Positions 23,601 through 36,500 of a stretch of DNA of 64,000 bases are shown here, in pieces. Made by a program: the position numbers and the translations under genes. The notes below the pieces were generated by a model, which saw only the letters and a list, made by a program, of their open reading frames with translations, made no database searches and was not told where the DNA came from. The stretch comes from Atriophallophorus winterbourni (Eukaryota; Platyhelminthes; Trematoda; Plagiorchiida; Microphallidae), in contig JACCGJ010000596.1 of assembly GCA_013407085.1 (NCBI GenBank), positions 1-64,000 on the forward strand, given 5' to 3'. How positions within the stretch are numbered: position 1 is the stretch's first letter; every line of letters starts with the position of its first letter.

Positions 23601-26600
23601 GGAACAGTGACATTCTACAAATTAGTAGTGTATGACGCTCGAAGAGTAGGTTGGAAGCACACGACCAAATTCGTGGTTGTTGTCACTCATCAAGTATGCG
23701 TAACCGTAACCCGATAATCTAAATGTATTTTGACTTTGTCGCGGATCAAATCTCGACTTTTCAAAAAATGGATTGAGCACAAATTCACAATAAGATTAGA
23801 TTATCGAGTCACGGATACGCGCACCAACTGAGTGGTAACAACCACGAAACAGGCCATATGCTTTCGACCTTCATATACTATTTGTAGAGCATGGCCTTAA
23901 AATCAGCAGACAGTATCTCAGCCCAGGTGTAGTCAATGGATGTGCAGCATTTACACTATTCCATTATTGTATGATTTTATAATCTGCTTAAATTTAAAAT
24001 CATTGGCGACAGAAATCTTACTAAAATGGGATTAAAATAACTGATCTTACATGCAGCCTCCAACTTTGAAAGTATGCTGATGCTGGTAAAATCGTAAAGA
24101 TGAGAAAGGTATTCGCTCTTTTATGAGAATTAATGTCAAAACTCTTAACAACCGACTTTCATACTCAGCATTGAGTTAGTTGGCGTATGGTGATGTTGTG
24201 TGGTTTTGCCAGCAGTAACGCAAAAATAGTTGTGCCAAACAGTTGTCAAGATAGCGAGAAAAACTAGCGGAATGTCTCAAATTGAACAAAACTAAACAAC
24301 AATGCATTATTTACAACCAGTTAAAGTTGTAAAGAAACACGAAAATCCAACATTGAACGATTTGTGACACACGCTTAAATGTGAAGTTTAAAATACATCT
24401 ATCGAAGAATGAAATGCAAAATATACTTCACCGATGCGCATTCTAGAGACTTTAAAGTTAAGGATTTATCATCATCATCATGGACAGCATTATATTAGTA
24501 GCAAGTAAAGAGCGCTTAACTAAAAAATAAGGATTACTCGTTGGTGAGCTATGAAATCGACGCGTCGTTTCATAGTCCTAGAGCGCGCTAAAGAAATACA
24601 TGGTATATGAGTTGCATGCTGTTCACTAAAAAGCGACTGCAAAAAATAACTAAGTTTACAAAAATAGCGTTGTGGTAACTACATTTGATGAATCAATGGA
24701 CTACAAAAAAGATTATTTCCAAATTACTTACGGAAAAACGTCGACCACATGAACAGATGTATGCATGTATCCGATTTCCACAAGATACGACCGTTAGACG
24801 ATTACTGGAATAGGTTTTCATTCGCTCTAGTAAATCATCCAACTGGTGAAGCATACCGTCGCGCTCAAGTAAAATTTTCAATACGTTGACAGAAAACGGC
24901 AATTCAATACAACGAAAAGTCTGATCCGAATGAGAAAGAGATATATCTGGACACGGTTCCGGAGTATCAGTGAGGCCCTTAACCGCAAAGTCAATCGGAG
25001 GGGTGTGGGATTCGAGATGTTCAACCGTAGACGCAGACCCATCAACAGCATTTAGCGTAGATGAACTATAATCCGAATTCAATTTAGACGGAGATATTTT
25101 ACTAGACGAATCAACAGGTGAACCATCCGTTACGATTTCGTTGTAATTATCTTGATCACTATCCAACGAACCACAAGAACTCGTCTTCATCGCTGAACTA
25201 CAATTGGTTCGACGGCGTCCATGCTCCTCGACAAAATGTATCATTTTCTCATCTGTGTGCAGACGATACGTAGTCACATCATGTCTGGAAGCTCGAAGAC
25301 AAAGGCGAAAACGCTTCGTCGAAATGCCACAATGGGAACCCAAAATGTGCTTACGGATATCTGCTAACGAGTGGATAGAGGAGTACATACATATCGCACA
25401 GGCAAAACGTTTCTGAATTCCACTGGGAGTTAAAATATCCATGATGACATATTGACGCGCATAATGGTTCATACGATTAATCAGCTGCACGCGTTCTGTT
25501 ATTGGAACTTTGTGTAATTCAAGTAATCTTTTAAAAACTGGATAGGAGTATGCAAGTTGAATGTGCTGACGGCCAGGTTTAGGCAGAAAAGCTTCGTGGC
25601 TATCATTGCCCAAAAATTCCGGGGATAAAGTTGCTGCAATAACAGCGGCAACGACTGGATTACCGTTTTCATCTAACGGAATAATGCCACCACGGCCAAA
25701 TGGAGCCTCCGATTCAACTTCCTCTAAAGACTTCATATCTTCATCTAGCGCAGATACACCAGTCCCTGGGACAACACGATGAACAGGAGCATAATTATTG
25801 ACAGAACGTTGGAACGAGTTAACTAAAACAGGCAAACCATCGGTTGAAACAGTAGCCACAGGGGGGTTGCATTCAGATTTTACTGATATGTTTTTTCTTC
25901 TGTTAAAAGATGCAGGTAGCTTTCTTTGGAAAGATTTGCTGGACGTACGAATGGAACGAAGGCTGAAAAGGTGCTGCTTCAAATTGTGTAAATTTGTGGA
26001 TCCGTGAAGGTCAGATTTATATCTCACCATATGTGAAGAGGTGGAATGAGTAAAGTCTATGGCGAAACGTGCAATATCTTTACGGACATTCAAGTGAGTA
26101 ACAAGTAGATGTTTCTTTAAATCAGTGAAACCATGATTAAAGGGTTTCATGCATTCAGGACAACCAGCAACACGGCGTTGGTTGGCCCGTCCGAGAATCG
26201 GAACCTTGTATTTTGCAAAACAGCGTAGTTTGTGCAAAAGATCTTCTAAATCAGATTGGCGTTCCGGTTGGCCATAAGCAGAAAACTTTCCACATTTGGT
26301 GAAAGCAGCAGTGAAGGCGGATTCGTAAAAATAAAGTTGTACGTGTTCCTTTGAATTTGAATCAAAATCGGGATCAAAATTCATAGAATGGAATGGAGGA
26401 ATGAAAGTTTCTGGGGGTGAGGCAGGGTTTACATCTATCGAACAAACGCGTTTCGAATCACCTGTTGGCAAAACAGCAGAAACTTGAGTTGTTTCTTGAA
26501 ATTGATCATTAGAATCAAGCATTTGCTTTTCATGAGCAGAATCAGGTTCGGCCTGATCTGGTGGATTATTGGTTGCGCATGGAAGTGTGAAATCTATTGG

Positions 26601-28809
26601 TTCCGTGAAAGATGCATTTCGTTTCAAATGAAAATCTGGCTGAATATCAATATTGGGATTATCACCCTGCACAAAATATTCTTCAGCTATGGGAACAGTG
26701 AATTCTTCCGCTTGCACGTATGACGACTAAAAAATAAAATACATATCCAAATAATTCGAGTTATTCATAATAATCTGAGAAAATGACTAAAATGAATTAG
26801 TTTGTGAATAGCACAGTCAAAGATTGCTTAGGCAGATATTAAAAAACGACGTGTGTAAATGGACAAAAAATGTTCACTTTTATTTTCCAGTGTTCATCAC
26901 CCATGTATTGTACATTTCATTGTTTCTGTTGAGAGACAGTGAGACTCCGTCTTGTACTGGTACTGGGCGGTGTGAAAACTTAGTCTCATCATCGTAGGCA
27001 GCATTACACTTAGAATAGAATTTTATGCGAAAGCGAATAATCAAGAATAGAGAATATCCAATTAAAATTACAGCGAAAAGATGTAACAGATTACAATTCA
27101 GAAAAATAACTCCATATATAGTTTATGAAAAATGAACTCTTGGATTCTGAAAGAATGCAACACTACAACTTAACAAGACGTTTAGCTCAATTCAACATTT
27201 ACAGACAGACTATGAGGAATATTACGATTTTTATTTGCACTGCTTCACCATCGAACATTCAGCGACACGCGTGCACGGATGTGCAATCGTGCAACACATC
27301 CGTGCTACGCAGCTAACGCCACCGGTAGTGAGCTGCATGCGAGTGCACGCTTGAGTAATACTGCTATTGCTGTTTCCTACCCTTAACTGTATAGGCCCGG
27401 GTAACCTGACAGTATCTTAGCCCACGTGCAATATCAGACTGTGCAGCACTTTGCATGGATCAGGCTTGTGATTTCATACATACATACACACATAGTAGTA
27501 AAAATGGATATATAAATGCTGAGAGATATAGCAGATCAGAAAACTAAAAACAAAATCGGAGATGGATTAGCTGGGGCATATACACTTTGAATAAATTAAC
27601 ATAACAAAACCACACTACAGAACAAGAGAGGATAACTTGCTACAGTGTAAGATGGTTTTCGAAAGCAGACTTAGAATTAGACTAAACAGCACTGTGAAAA
27701 AATAGCACGCAACATAGACAAAAGAAGTTGAATTATGTGGTACCAAAATAACACTAAACAAACATGATTGTATAAGATTGCGCATAAGAAAGCCGCGGAG
27801 TAGACAACGTGAATAATAAGCCACCGAAAATCTCACAACAAAGATGATAAAATATATGACTACATATAGCAAATGTACATAAATATTTACGAGGGTAGAG
27901 AACAACGACATAAATTATTTTAACAAAGGATTTAAAATTATATATTTTAAAAGAACCAAGTGATTTACCGTAGTTTCACAAGAATGCGCCAGTTTAACAT
28001 GTTCATGAACCATATTCAACACGGTAGATGACCAGTGACAGACACTACAGCGAAACAATGTGCACGTAGTGGACAAAGATAATACATTGCTTGAGGATCG
28101 CCGGCACGATGACACATGATCTGCAAAACCCTCAATGTTAAAAGTGCCGAATGAACAAGCGGAACAAAACAGGCAGTATTTATTCGCGAATTCATCCTTG
28201 TGTTGCTGCTCCAAAACAATTAATTCCTCATTTCGAAATTCACATAAAATCTGGAAAGCTATCAAAATAATAAAAACCTACCTCTCGAGTTGAAAAAATT
28301 GGGTTGCTACGAGAACCATGAGCATTAATGTAGTGATTAATAACTAAATTTGGATCAACCGATTTAACAATACAAGTTGGAAAAGTGCAATGGTGCAGAA
28401 CGACGCAGTTTTCAGCGAGATGACGAGATAAATCAGTTGGTGACAACATTGATTCGTTGCAATGAACACATTTGTAGTAAAAATGGCGCGAAAGTTTAGG
28501 ATGTTTCAAACGAGCATGTTCTCCCAAGGCATTCAGCGTATTATAAGCAGCTGGACAAAATGCACATGCAAAAGGTAATTGATCGGAAAGTTGAAAATGT
28601 CGGTCGATATGCTGCGAGATAGCCGTTGGTTTAATGTTGCGAGTGCAATATGGACATGTAACAACACTGGACTCCGGATGTCGTGTTAAGTAGTGTAATT
28701 CAAGAGGGGTTTCGAAATCTTCAACACTTTGTTTGCATAGAATGCAGAAATATTTGGAGGCGGATGTTTCCAAAAGGGAAATCAATAAACAGTGACGATC
28801 ACAGGCCAT
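20644..28809 (-). CDS. Large zinc-finger protein: seven C2H2/C2HC fingers plus four copies of a novel finger module
   Basis: Four exons on the minus strand: 28809-28282, 28250-27969, 26726-24732, 22050-20644. All are phase 0, giving about 1403 aa. Donors are GTAGGT, GTAAAT, GTAAGT; acceptors are CAG, TAG, TAG. The first intron is 31 nt. Residues 22-265 hold seven fingers (C22/C25/H39/H44, C52/C55/H67/H71, C82/C85/H98/H103, C114/C117/H130/C135, C141/C146/H159/H164, C205/C208/H221/C225, C244/C247/H260/H265). Four related modules follow near residues 390-505, 658-763, 874-989 and 1135-1247. Each has a helical stretch with the pattern I-x-L-x-Y ... R-M-x-x-Y, a C-x2-C-x13-H-x4-H finger with DxRKHILGxH, then SRx5YxLxxD. 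Basic KRKK near residue 1294 may be a nuclear signal. The start ATG is the first in-frame Met after a likely 5' UTR exon junction (acceptor at 28864). Function unknown; a nuclear nucleic-acid or protein-binding role is inferred. Confidence 0.85.
22100..22217. repeat. Perfect 26-bp inverted repeat around a TA microsatellite
   Basis: 22100-22125 is the exact reverse complement of 22192-22217, separated by 66 nt containing a (TA)n run. It sits in the last intron of the zinc-finger gene, next to SINE-like copies; the right arm grades into SINE-type sequence (GCACTTGGGCTG). Confidence 0.9.
22250..22474 (-). mobile_element. SINE-like repeat copy
   Basis: Member of the dispersed family defined by the copy at 57822-58042, here antisense. 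Landmarks are GCCTGATCCAGGCA, TGTCAGG, GGCCTAGACAGATATGAG, GAGACTCCAGC, CAGCTCACTACC and GTTAGCCGCACAGCAC. Confidence 0.75.
22892..23098 (-). mobile_element. SINE-like repeat copy
   Basis: Same landmarks in order (CCTGATACAGG, GCACTTGGGCTGAGATA, AGACTCCGGCGTGTTTC) with more divergence than the first copy. Confidence 0.65.
23390..23600 (-). mobile_element. SINE-like repeat copy
   Basis: Third copy in the same intron and same orientation: GCCTGATGTAGGCAAAGTGCC, GGGCTGAGATATTGTCAGG, GCTCATCAGCGGTGGC, GCGTTAGCCGTA. Confidence 0.7.
23610..23895. repeat. Imperfect long inverted repeat (foldback/MITE-like)
   Basis: The left arm (from about 23613, with TCGTGGTTGTTGTCACTCA and CCCGATAATCTAA) is complementary with mismatches to the right arm (TTAGATTATCGAGTCACGG, GAGTGGTAACAACCACGAAAC, ending TACTATTTGTA). 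Arms are about 110-120 bp around a central region of about 70 bp. No coding capacity. Confidence 0.6.
27283..27495 (+). mobile_element. SINE-like repeat copy
   Basis: Sense-orientation copy in the zinc-finger gene intron: GTGCAATCGTGCA, CGGTAGTGAGCTGCATGC, GGCCCGGGTAACCTGACAGTATCTTAGCC, GGATCAGGCTTGTG and a CATACATACA tail. Confidence 0.65.
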
Positions 28810-29114
28810 AAGTAACAACAGGCAACCACATTCAGAAAGTCCGCGTGTCTTTAAAATAATGACCTAAAACAGGTTGGTGGATTCTAACAAAATAAACCGT
28901 TAACGTTAAACACACTGTACATATTAAAAATAAAATAATTTCTTTAATCTAAATAATATTATAATGTTCATATCAATTCAATAAATTGCAAGTTCATTTA
29001 CCTGATTGGTTGTATGTGTTATCGCGTCTTTTTTATTTCAAGTGCGCTATTTGAAAGCGTTATTTTGCTAATGTACTGGGCTCAGGCACTGCGTTGTGGT
29101 GGTGAATTTTCATA
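28810..29114. promoter_or_regulatory. Divergent promoter region between the zinc-finger gene and the XPR1 homolog
   Basis: The two start codons lie head to head, 305 bp apart. An inverted CCAAT box (ATTGG, 29005-29009) lies about 105 bp before the XPR1 start. On the minus strand a donor-like CAG|GTAAAT at about 29002 and an acceptor TTTTAG ending at 28864 could bound a 138-nt intron in the 5' UTR of the zinc-finger gene. A short upstream reading frame overlaps the zinc-finger ATG. No TATA box is evident. Confidence 0.6.
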
Positions 29115-30582
29115 ATGAAATTTGCTGCTACATTAAGTACCCATCTTACACCGGAATGGAGAAAGCAATACATTGATTATGATGTAAGTACTGAACAATT
29201 ATTTTTACTTGAAGGGTCTAAAAGAATTTTTACTTTCTTTCATTGACAAAAAAACCAGAGAAACCAAAGGTATGATAAATGTATTCTAATAATGTCTCGC
29301 TAGATTGGGATGCTGACTTTGTTGCTTATATTGACGAACAAGACACAGAGTTTTTCGACCAATGTGTTTCACAACTTCAAAAAGTCGAATCATTTTTCGC
29401 TGGTGAGTTTGTATTGGATAATTTAATTTGTAGAGAAATTGGCTGAGTCCAAGCGTAGATACGCAACTTTGGTTGAGGAACTTGATTCATATTTTCCTAC
29501 TGAGACAAGCAGAGCAGATTTGTTCAAATCCTCATTTTCGAAAAGGCATCATGGCCTTTCTGAACAACAACTAGACCACCGGCAAATATCCAATCGCGAA
29601 TCAACATTATCAGATAACGAACAAGAGGAGCAGCTCTGTCGCAAGAGATTGTCTTCTATAACTAAAAGTGAACGACGACAACAAAAGACGAAACATAAAA
29701 AGGAGAAGAAATTTCGGAAGTTGTATGACTTAAAATTAGCGTTCAGCGAATTTTATTTGAGCCTGATATTGCTTCAAAATTATCAGGTTCTAAACTTCAC
29801 AGGGTTCCGTAAAATATTGAAAAAGCATGACAAGGTACGATCACGAATTCACTGTTTGATGTTTCTAGTTATTCCGACGTGAAAATGGAACTCATTGGCG
29901 CAAGGAATTTGTTGACGGATCCCATTTTAACACTAATCGGGAAATCGATGAATTGATTGCTAATGTAGAGGTAAGCTGCCAACAAATATGGTATTGGTAG
30001 TCAATGTGCATATGGTATCAATTCCAAGTTGCACAATCCAACATTTTTGTGAAGTGCACGTAAAATAATGATAAATATTTTGGCCACAAAGTTGTATGTC
30101 GTATCAGGCTGAATTCTCACTGACATGTAAACCCCAGGTTCATCCGAGGCCCAAGAAATTTGACCGTATCTCTGGTCCAGGCATCCTCTGACTGCGTGGC
30201 CATTTACTAGGATTTAAGTTGGACTTTCATACATCCATATGCATTTAGGTGTTATTTTATACTTTGAGAATGAAGTGCCTGTTTGTGCCCTTACGACGAA
30301 AAATATTTTTATTTTCAACATCCGTAATCTTGTTTCTTAAATTTGAAACAGTAACAATTTCACTCATAAGTGAAAAATCACTAATTTAGTGAATAATTCA
30401 AATGTCATATGCAAATTATCCCATAAATTATTAAATGATCCATGTTTATCATTTTGTTAGTTCATTAGACTAATGAAAATTGTTCTGATACCTTTTCATA
30501 GGATATTTACACGGAGAAACTAGAACATGGAGATCGTTCGAAGGCGATGAAACGACTTCGTGTTCCACCCATATCAGAAAGA
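29115..30582 (+). CDS. XPR1: SPX-domain exons 1-6 of the XPR1 homolog
   Basis: Six exons encode the cytosolic SPX domain and the start of the linker to the membrane part. Introns 1-4 are 31, 34, 31 and 34 nt long, introns 5 and 6 about 0.5 kb. Exon 4 is the longest and carries the helical stretch [20 protein letters not shown] followed by the lysine cluster. Exon 6 encodes the conserved [10 protein letters not shown] segment that precedes the first membrane helix. Donors are GTAAGT, GTATGA, GTGAGT, GTACGA, GTAAGC and GTAGGT. Confidence 0.95.
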
Positions 30583-33500
30583 GTAGGTTTTTATCAATAA
30601 TTTCTCTTGTTTATGCTGTTATTTGTGAAAGTTCGGGCAACTATCATATGCTTGATGCTGAAAAGCAAACCGTGAAGCATTTGACGGTAGTTAAATTTAG
30701 TCTAAGAATCATGATCGCTCCCTGACGAATACAGTTTGGTTGGTACATTTCGATCCCTATCCGTTAGCTTTATTAGATTGCGTTAGACATCACGGCACCA
30801 TCAAATTTGTCAAACCCGATAGAAAAATTACTAATTTTCAATAATTAAATGCTCACGATAATATATTTATTTACGTGTCTATATTGGTTTATATAAAATA
30901 AACCTTAGGTTTTGGCAGAGTCGAAATGAAACGCAACAATCACAGATTCTATTCAACAATGGAGTGAAAGGCTTTTGAGCCGGTCACATATTTAGACGAA
31001 CATTTTTGATCAAAGTATATGTAAATCTTTCTCGAGTTGCTACATTTTGTGACTCGTTTTCAATTCGAAAAATTTCTTTTTCAGCACAATCCGAAGGCAG
31101 TCTTCCGTTTTGGATTTTTTGCTGGTATTTTCCTTGTACAGACTTTGGTGATCATACTGAGTGGTGAGTTTTTAATTTCAAAATTCAAAAATGTTATAGT
31201 TAGCTTTTAGTCGCTCATTCTTTTTTTCTGTCACAGAAATAACACCAAATTAATAATTTCGGATGAATAGAAGCATAATTGCGATAAACAAGTTAAATTT
31301 ATGAATTTAGCTCCATTTTTCGGTTTATGAGGATATAGTCCTGTCAACGTTTGCTCCACTGTTTTGGTGCATGATGCAGGATACGTTCACTGCGGTTCTA
31401 ACATAACAGCAATCTGGAAAGCGGTCAGGCGTGAAACGGTATCAAGTGAAGAGAATACAGGGAGGGATAAATTGAAGTATATTGAATAAAATGTGTTAGC
31501 AAATCAAATGGAGGTTTTACATCATTAGCACACATTTCGGAATTATGGATTCAATTAGTAACTGTATAACATGATAGCTATTTTATAACTTTCACTGTGA
31601 TATTGATAGCTAATCCAGCCGCACAAAGTGATTTGCTTTCTACAAGCTAATTGTTGAAATTGCACAGTTCAACTGTTTCGAGTTACTATTTATTATCATT
31701 GTTTGTGTCATCGTTTTCATGACATGAATTTGACTTTCCTCTTCTGCCTCATAAATCAGTAGAAATCCCTGGCTCTATCTTTTGTGGTCATCGATCAAGT
31801 TAATGAGTCAAAATCGGCCCCAGGATGTATGTATAATTAATTAAAAACAACATATTTGCAGTGTTTCTGGTATTTGCCAATCACTTTCTTCAATGGCGCT
31901 GGTTTGAGATTTCATCTTTACCTATTCTATTCGGGAGATATTTTTCCTATACATTCGCATCCTCGCTTGATCAATAACCACAACTCGCTAGTTCATATTT
32001 AACATAGTAAAATTACCACCCAACGAGCGAACATCTGGTGCATAACCATTAATCATCATGTGATTCTAAGGTGTGGGGACAGATTATTCGATATATTACT
32101 TCTATAATCCGTTAGGGGTAATATTTGATTTCGTGTGTTTCCGTGCAAGTTCCTATTCAAGCAATAGATTTTCACCAATAATCCTAAGTATTTAAGCATT
32201 GAAGCATTTATCTTCATGCGATATAATTTTATTGGGTACCAAATGAAATTCCGGAATCTGTTCGTCATCTAGTTTAGATGGTTTCCATTGAAATAAACTG
32301 CAGTCATTTTTGGGTAAATAAATCTTATTAGCATATTATTTCTTAGCAGCATTTTGCGGTTTTCCTGTTGGCACTAGTCTTTATATGAAAGAATCGATGG
32401 ATACAAAAACAATTTGCCATAGCTCATTTGATTACAGTCATAAAGATTCGGTCAAATATAATTCTTTTTAACCATAGAAATAAAATGATACAATTATTTG
32501 ACTCGCCTTCAGTTGTTTCTGTCGCGCTAATTATAATTTCCACATCTTGCACAAGAATATGATATTTTCATGATGAAATTACTTTACTTTACTTTTGTGC
32601 GACTATCTCCTTCTGGAGGATGAGTCGGTTTCGTTGATGTCACGGATTGCAGCCACACACATTCGGCGGTCAGAAGGGAGATCCGCGCAGATTCTAAACC
32701 AGGTCCGGTCCCACGTGTGCCATCCGTAAACTGATTGTAGACCAAGCAGCTGCACATCCGATCCGAAGAAATTGTGTTTGGGAAACGTTGATTGGGCTTG
32801 ATCCAGATTTTGAGTGTAACTAAACTGTGTGTGTGATGGAAATGCTTGCAAATGAGCTTTTTTGTAACAAAAAAATATGTTTTCATCGTGTTGATGTATT
32901 AAAATCTCGTCAAGCATCCATATTCATTGTACCAATTATCACTAACATTCAGAACTTCAATACTTGGTCATATGATGTTCTCATTTCTATTTAATATATC
33001 CAGGAATTTATCTTCGCCCTCTCCCCGAACACTATTTGCCTGCAATACGGATGTTCAGGAGCACTTTTCTACTTATACTTTTTCTCTGTCTTTTCGGTCT
33101 CAATACATATGGCTGGAGATCATCCGGAGTGAACCATGTACTCATTTTCGAGATCAACCCAAGATCACATTTAGATCATTTTCAGCTACTCGAGGTAGGT
33201 CTTTGCTCACAACCACAATCCAAATCGCATTATTTTTGCTCTCTTCAAGCTCGAGTCTATACACTTCATGCAACCTACCATCGGTGTAAACAATTAGCGC
33301 AATTTTGAGTATTCAAAGAATTTTGAAAAAACTATACACAGTCTAGTACTCCTATCTTTATTCAGATATGTTATATTATTAAGCTCTTGCTCTCCATTGC
33401 TGAATACATTTGGTTCTGCCACCGTTGCAAAATAATATGATTCTATTGCACTTGTGGTTTACTCTGCGATCGAGTACATGAATATATTTGTCAAACTTAC

Positions 33501-36500
33501 TTGCCTCAGATCAGATCTGGAAAACTTTACATGTGTGTGTAAATGTTCACAAAACCGCCGACATTCAGTGGCGTGTTATCTCACACTAGTCAGTGGGCTT
33601 CCAAAGGCTCGAAGCTTCTATTTATGTTTCTTTACTAATGAACTATCAACGTTGCAAGGCTGTGCAATCGTGTAGTACTTCTGTGCTGTGCAGCCACCGC
33701 TAGTGAGCTGCATCTTGAAACACGCTGCAGTCTCACTACCACTTCTAATTTTCCTTCTGAGATCTGTTTAGGCTCGGGTAACCTGACAGTGTCTCAGCAC
33801 ATGTGCAGTCTCTGACTGTGCGACACTTTTCCTGCATCGGGCTAGTGCTTTCATACCATATACCATATAAACTCTCAACTATGAACCGCGACTGATGCAT
33901 CAGCCATTGAAACAAACGTGTCATATGCGACCTCAGGAAATGCAGTCTATGCTTGGACAACGTGATAGTATCTTAGCCCACGTGCAGTCTATGTGTATCA
34001 CTTTGTTTGAATCAGCTTTTGATTTCGTACATGCAAACATACATGAAGTTTAGCCCGCTGAAACATTCGCTTTTGGTCGTGCAGGTTATGTGCCTAATTT
34101 TTAGCTTACTTATCTTCCGATAAGTGTGGAGGGTTTGAGGAACAACAAAACATAAATTCAGTTTCATTTATATGCAATTCTTCGAGAAACTAAATAACTT
34201 CGGTTTTCTACTTCGTGTTAGATAGGCATCACATATGGACGTTCACAGACTGCTCCTGCTTTATCTCGTTCCGCAATAATAGCCATCTTTTCTATTTTAT
34301 GTATACCCACAACTTAACTAGCATCTTATGGGTCAAATAATGTTTGAATTTTTTCTTGTACGAATACAAAACAGGCTTGGTTATGATCCCTTAAATGGAC
34401 CCAATTTAATCATTTGAGTTGATATAACGGCCATAAAAATTTCTCAATTATCAATTATTCCATTCATTCATCCTACCAATCGATGTAAAGTCTGACAGCC
34501 TCACTGTTCCCTAGCTTTATAAAGATCCATTTGTGCTTCCAGCTGTCCTTCTTTCTTGCTGATTTGTGGGGTTTTGCAGTGCTTTTCTACATGTACAGTG
34601 AAATCCTCAATGTACCCGGCTACATATCCCCATTCGTGCTGGTCATATTCTTATTCCTGTGCTTGCTGAACCCGTTCAAATTTTTTCAATTTCGCGCCCG
34701 GCGTTGGTTGTTACGAATTTTGGTAAGTGCCCATGGTTTTCTAGCACACCATTTCAATTATACTATAGACCGGTGATTCTAGCATAGTTCACGCTTTGCC
34801 AGCCTCAAATAAAAAGCTTAATTCCGCGAAACGCGAATATTTGCGCTCAGTTCACTCACAGATGCGCGGGACATCGAGTTGCTTCATCCTACTAGATGTT
34901 GAAGCGCAGGTTATGAACTTAACTACTGGTTACCGATCAAAACGGCTCTAGGAATGAACGAGCAAATATATCATCGCTAGTCACGTTTTTATAACTATTG
35001 ACCCTTCGCAGCCACCGCGGTATGTTGCGTGTGGTTAATTTCGCCATTGGCTCCACATTTTTTACTTCACGTGTTCTAATGGGATTATGGTGTGTCGCAT
35101 TGTAATCGTTTTTAGCTTTTTCGAGCGCAATCCCCAGTTTTATTTTGTTTATTTAAAAGAGGAAAAACTTTTATCATTTCCGCGATTTAAAGAAGCCAGC
35201 GGTAGATGACATCCAGACACATTCACACTGAATACTTCCTTCTGTCGTGGTGCTTGGCTGCGGATGTGATGTATGAACATTGTTTTTGCCTATATATAGT
35301 ATATGCATATACTGTCATGCAAGATAAAATTTCGTAGAATTGTGCGCCATATAGACACCACTTAACCGAATTTATTATATTTTGACGGATCACGAGTATC
35401 TATATGTGGTGTCATTTGAGTTATATTCTGTGTGATTTTTTACGTCAGCTAGACCAATGCAGATGTAGTCAAGGCGCCACTTGTTCCTCAGATGAATTTA
35501 TGAATGCGTAGGTGGATTTCGTTTTAAACAATTCTACCCTCGCGTTTACTTCGATTTCGTATTTCGCCATAATTAACTGGAGCAAATAGGCTTGTAATAT
35601 ATTCATCCATTATAATTACTCAATCGATCACTTATTTCATGTGGTATCTGCATTTATTTGTTTAATTCAAATGGATACTGTCACCTGGAACGGAGCTTTG
35701 AATGATTGAATGCCCTTTAGGTTAATGGTCTTTTGGTAGTTTCGTGAACTATTCACATGTCTTTTCCGCCTGTTCCAAAATCGGTCGATACGGTAAAGGG
35801 ACCGTCATTCTACACCATCCATGCTTTCTTTCAATTTTACTCTTAATTTGAACCAGCAATATGATGATGAAAAGAATAATTGAACGCGTAGAATTGATGG
35901 TAAATGATGATACGTTTATCACAGAGACAAAGCATTCATTACATACAACACATTCAATTGAGCAATATGAAATATGATGCTGTTGTTGTTGTTGGCATAT
36001 TTCGGTCGATGTCGACCATGGATGTATATCACAACCGCATGAATTTCCATATTCTACAGCATTTTTAATGATTAAACAGTCCGATTCGGGAGGAACGATC
36101 TCTCCCGCAATGCTTGCAATAATGGTCAGAACTCGGTTGTAGGGCGTCAGTGCACGCCGGTGGCGTGATCAGCGTTCAGCAGCAGCAGCTCCTCCTAGCT
36201 TGCAGATGACGCTTTACACAAAACCTCCAATGTGAGCGGTCAAGAGCAAGAAATATGATATAACCTAATAGGATAACACCCTTCATGTTTTCGTGAACTT
36301 TATATGAAAAGCGAGACAGCCGGAAACTAGATGAACGACTAAGATTGAATGATTTATTTTCTAAAAAAATCCATATTCGCACACATTTCCGTCGCATCCG
36401 CGACTGATTTCGTACTGTTTGCACTCATGAGGTAGAGTCAGTATGATCAGGATCCGCATGCCTTGAACAATGGTAAAATGGTATATAAATTCTGATCTTG

